Of a DNA stretch of 5,233 bases, positions 5,124 through 5,233 are shown in pieces. Under the pieces are notes generated by a model that worked only from the letters and a program-made list of their open reading frames with translations, did no database searches and had not been told where the DNA came from. Positions within the stretch are counted from its first letter, which is position 1. Each line of letters begins with the position of its first letter. The stretch lies in contig JALSNH010000045.1 in the NCBI GenBank assembly GCA_026987085.1, positions 1 through 5,233 on the forward strand, in the 5' to 3' direction. Source of the DNA: Aquificota bacterium. Lineage in GTDB: Bacteria; Aquificota; Aquificia; Aquificales; QOAS01. Position numbers and translations under genes: made by a program.

Positions 5124-5233
5124 TTATTTTACCTCGGAAGGTTTTACATCAACGGTAATGGTAGCGGAAACTTCGGGATGGAGTTTTACGGTTAGGTTGT
5201 AGCGACCAACGTTTTTAATAGGTGCTTTAAGCA
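5124..5233 (-). CDS. rplI: 50S ribosomal protein L9, C-terminal part
   Basis: The last 35 complete codons of a gene entering from the right edge read LKAPIKNVGRYNLTVKLHPE followed by VSATITVDVKPSEVK and TAA. The pattern P-I-K-x-x-G-x-Y-x-V-x-V-K-L-H-P-x-V is the conserved end of the L9 C-terminal domain, which protrudes from the large ribosomal subunit and contacts 23S rRNA. The N-terminal domain and connecting helix lie outside the window. A short extra tail (KPSEVK) follows the usual end of the domain. In many bacteria rplI closes an rpsF-ssb-rpsR-rplI operon; here transcription would continue into the membrane-protein gene 10 bp downstream. Confidence 0.88.
   Translation of the reverse strand, partial: LKAPIKNVGRYNLTVKLHPEVSATITVDVKPSEVK

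Overview
The window is ordinary chromosomal housekeeping sequence from a bacterium. It most resembles a thermophile of the Aquificota or a nearby deep-branching group. Three things suggest this: proteins rich in Lys and Glu and poor in Gln, a dihydroorotase whose putative metal-site residues fall at the positions I recall for the Aquifex aeolicus enzyme (H61, H63, D153, H180, H232, D305), and a class I fumarase alpha subunit encoded apart from its beta subunit. The assignment is an inference from protein features, not from an rRNA marker. The DNA is AT-rich and coding density is very high.

Layout: (1) at 1-96 on the minus strand, the first 32 codons of an SfsA-like gene, apparently broken by a frameshift in an A6 run; (2) a 205-bp divergent gap at 97-301; (3) a plus-strand run of a bifunctional-nuclease-domain (DUF151) protein at 302-880, the class I fumarate hydratase alpha subunit at 918-1763, and a small XRE-type DNA-binding regulator at 1842-2180 (candidate earlier starts at 1824 and 1797); (4) yjbQ on the minus strand at 2182-2589, converging on the regulator with one base between the stop codons; (5) pyrC at 2631-3914, diverging from yjbQ across 41 bp that contain an imperfect inverted repeat; (6) a polytopic O-antigen ligase/polymerase-like membrane protein on the minus strand at 3911-5113, whose stop overlaps the pyrC stop by 4 bp; (7) the 3' end of rplI (ribosomal protein L9) at 5124-5233 on the minus strand, reading into the membrane-protein gene.

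Functionally this is a mixed neighbourhood. Fumarase links to the TCA or reductive TCA cycle, PyrC to pyrimidine synthesis, YjbQ is a conserved metal-site protein of uncertain physiological role, L9 belongs to the large ribosomal subunit, and the Wzy/WaaL-like protein to surface polysaccharide. I see no shared pathway. Likely transcription units are DUF151-fumarase (possibly with the regulator), yjbQ alone, pyrC alone, and rplI with the membrane protein. No RNA gene, CRISPR array, insertion sequence or rho-independent terminator with a GC stem was found, and nothing here amounts to a new multi-gene system. The points most worth a second look are the apparent frameshift in the SfsA-like gene, the open but interrupted minus-strand frame beside it, and the symmetrical yjbQ/pyrC start regions.
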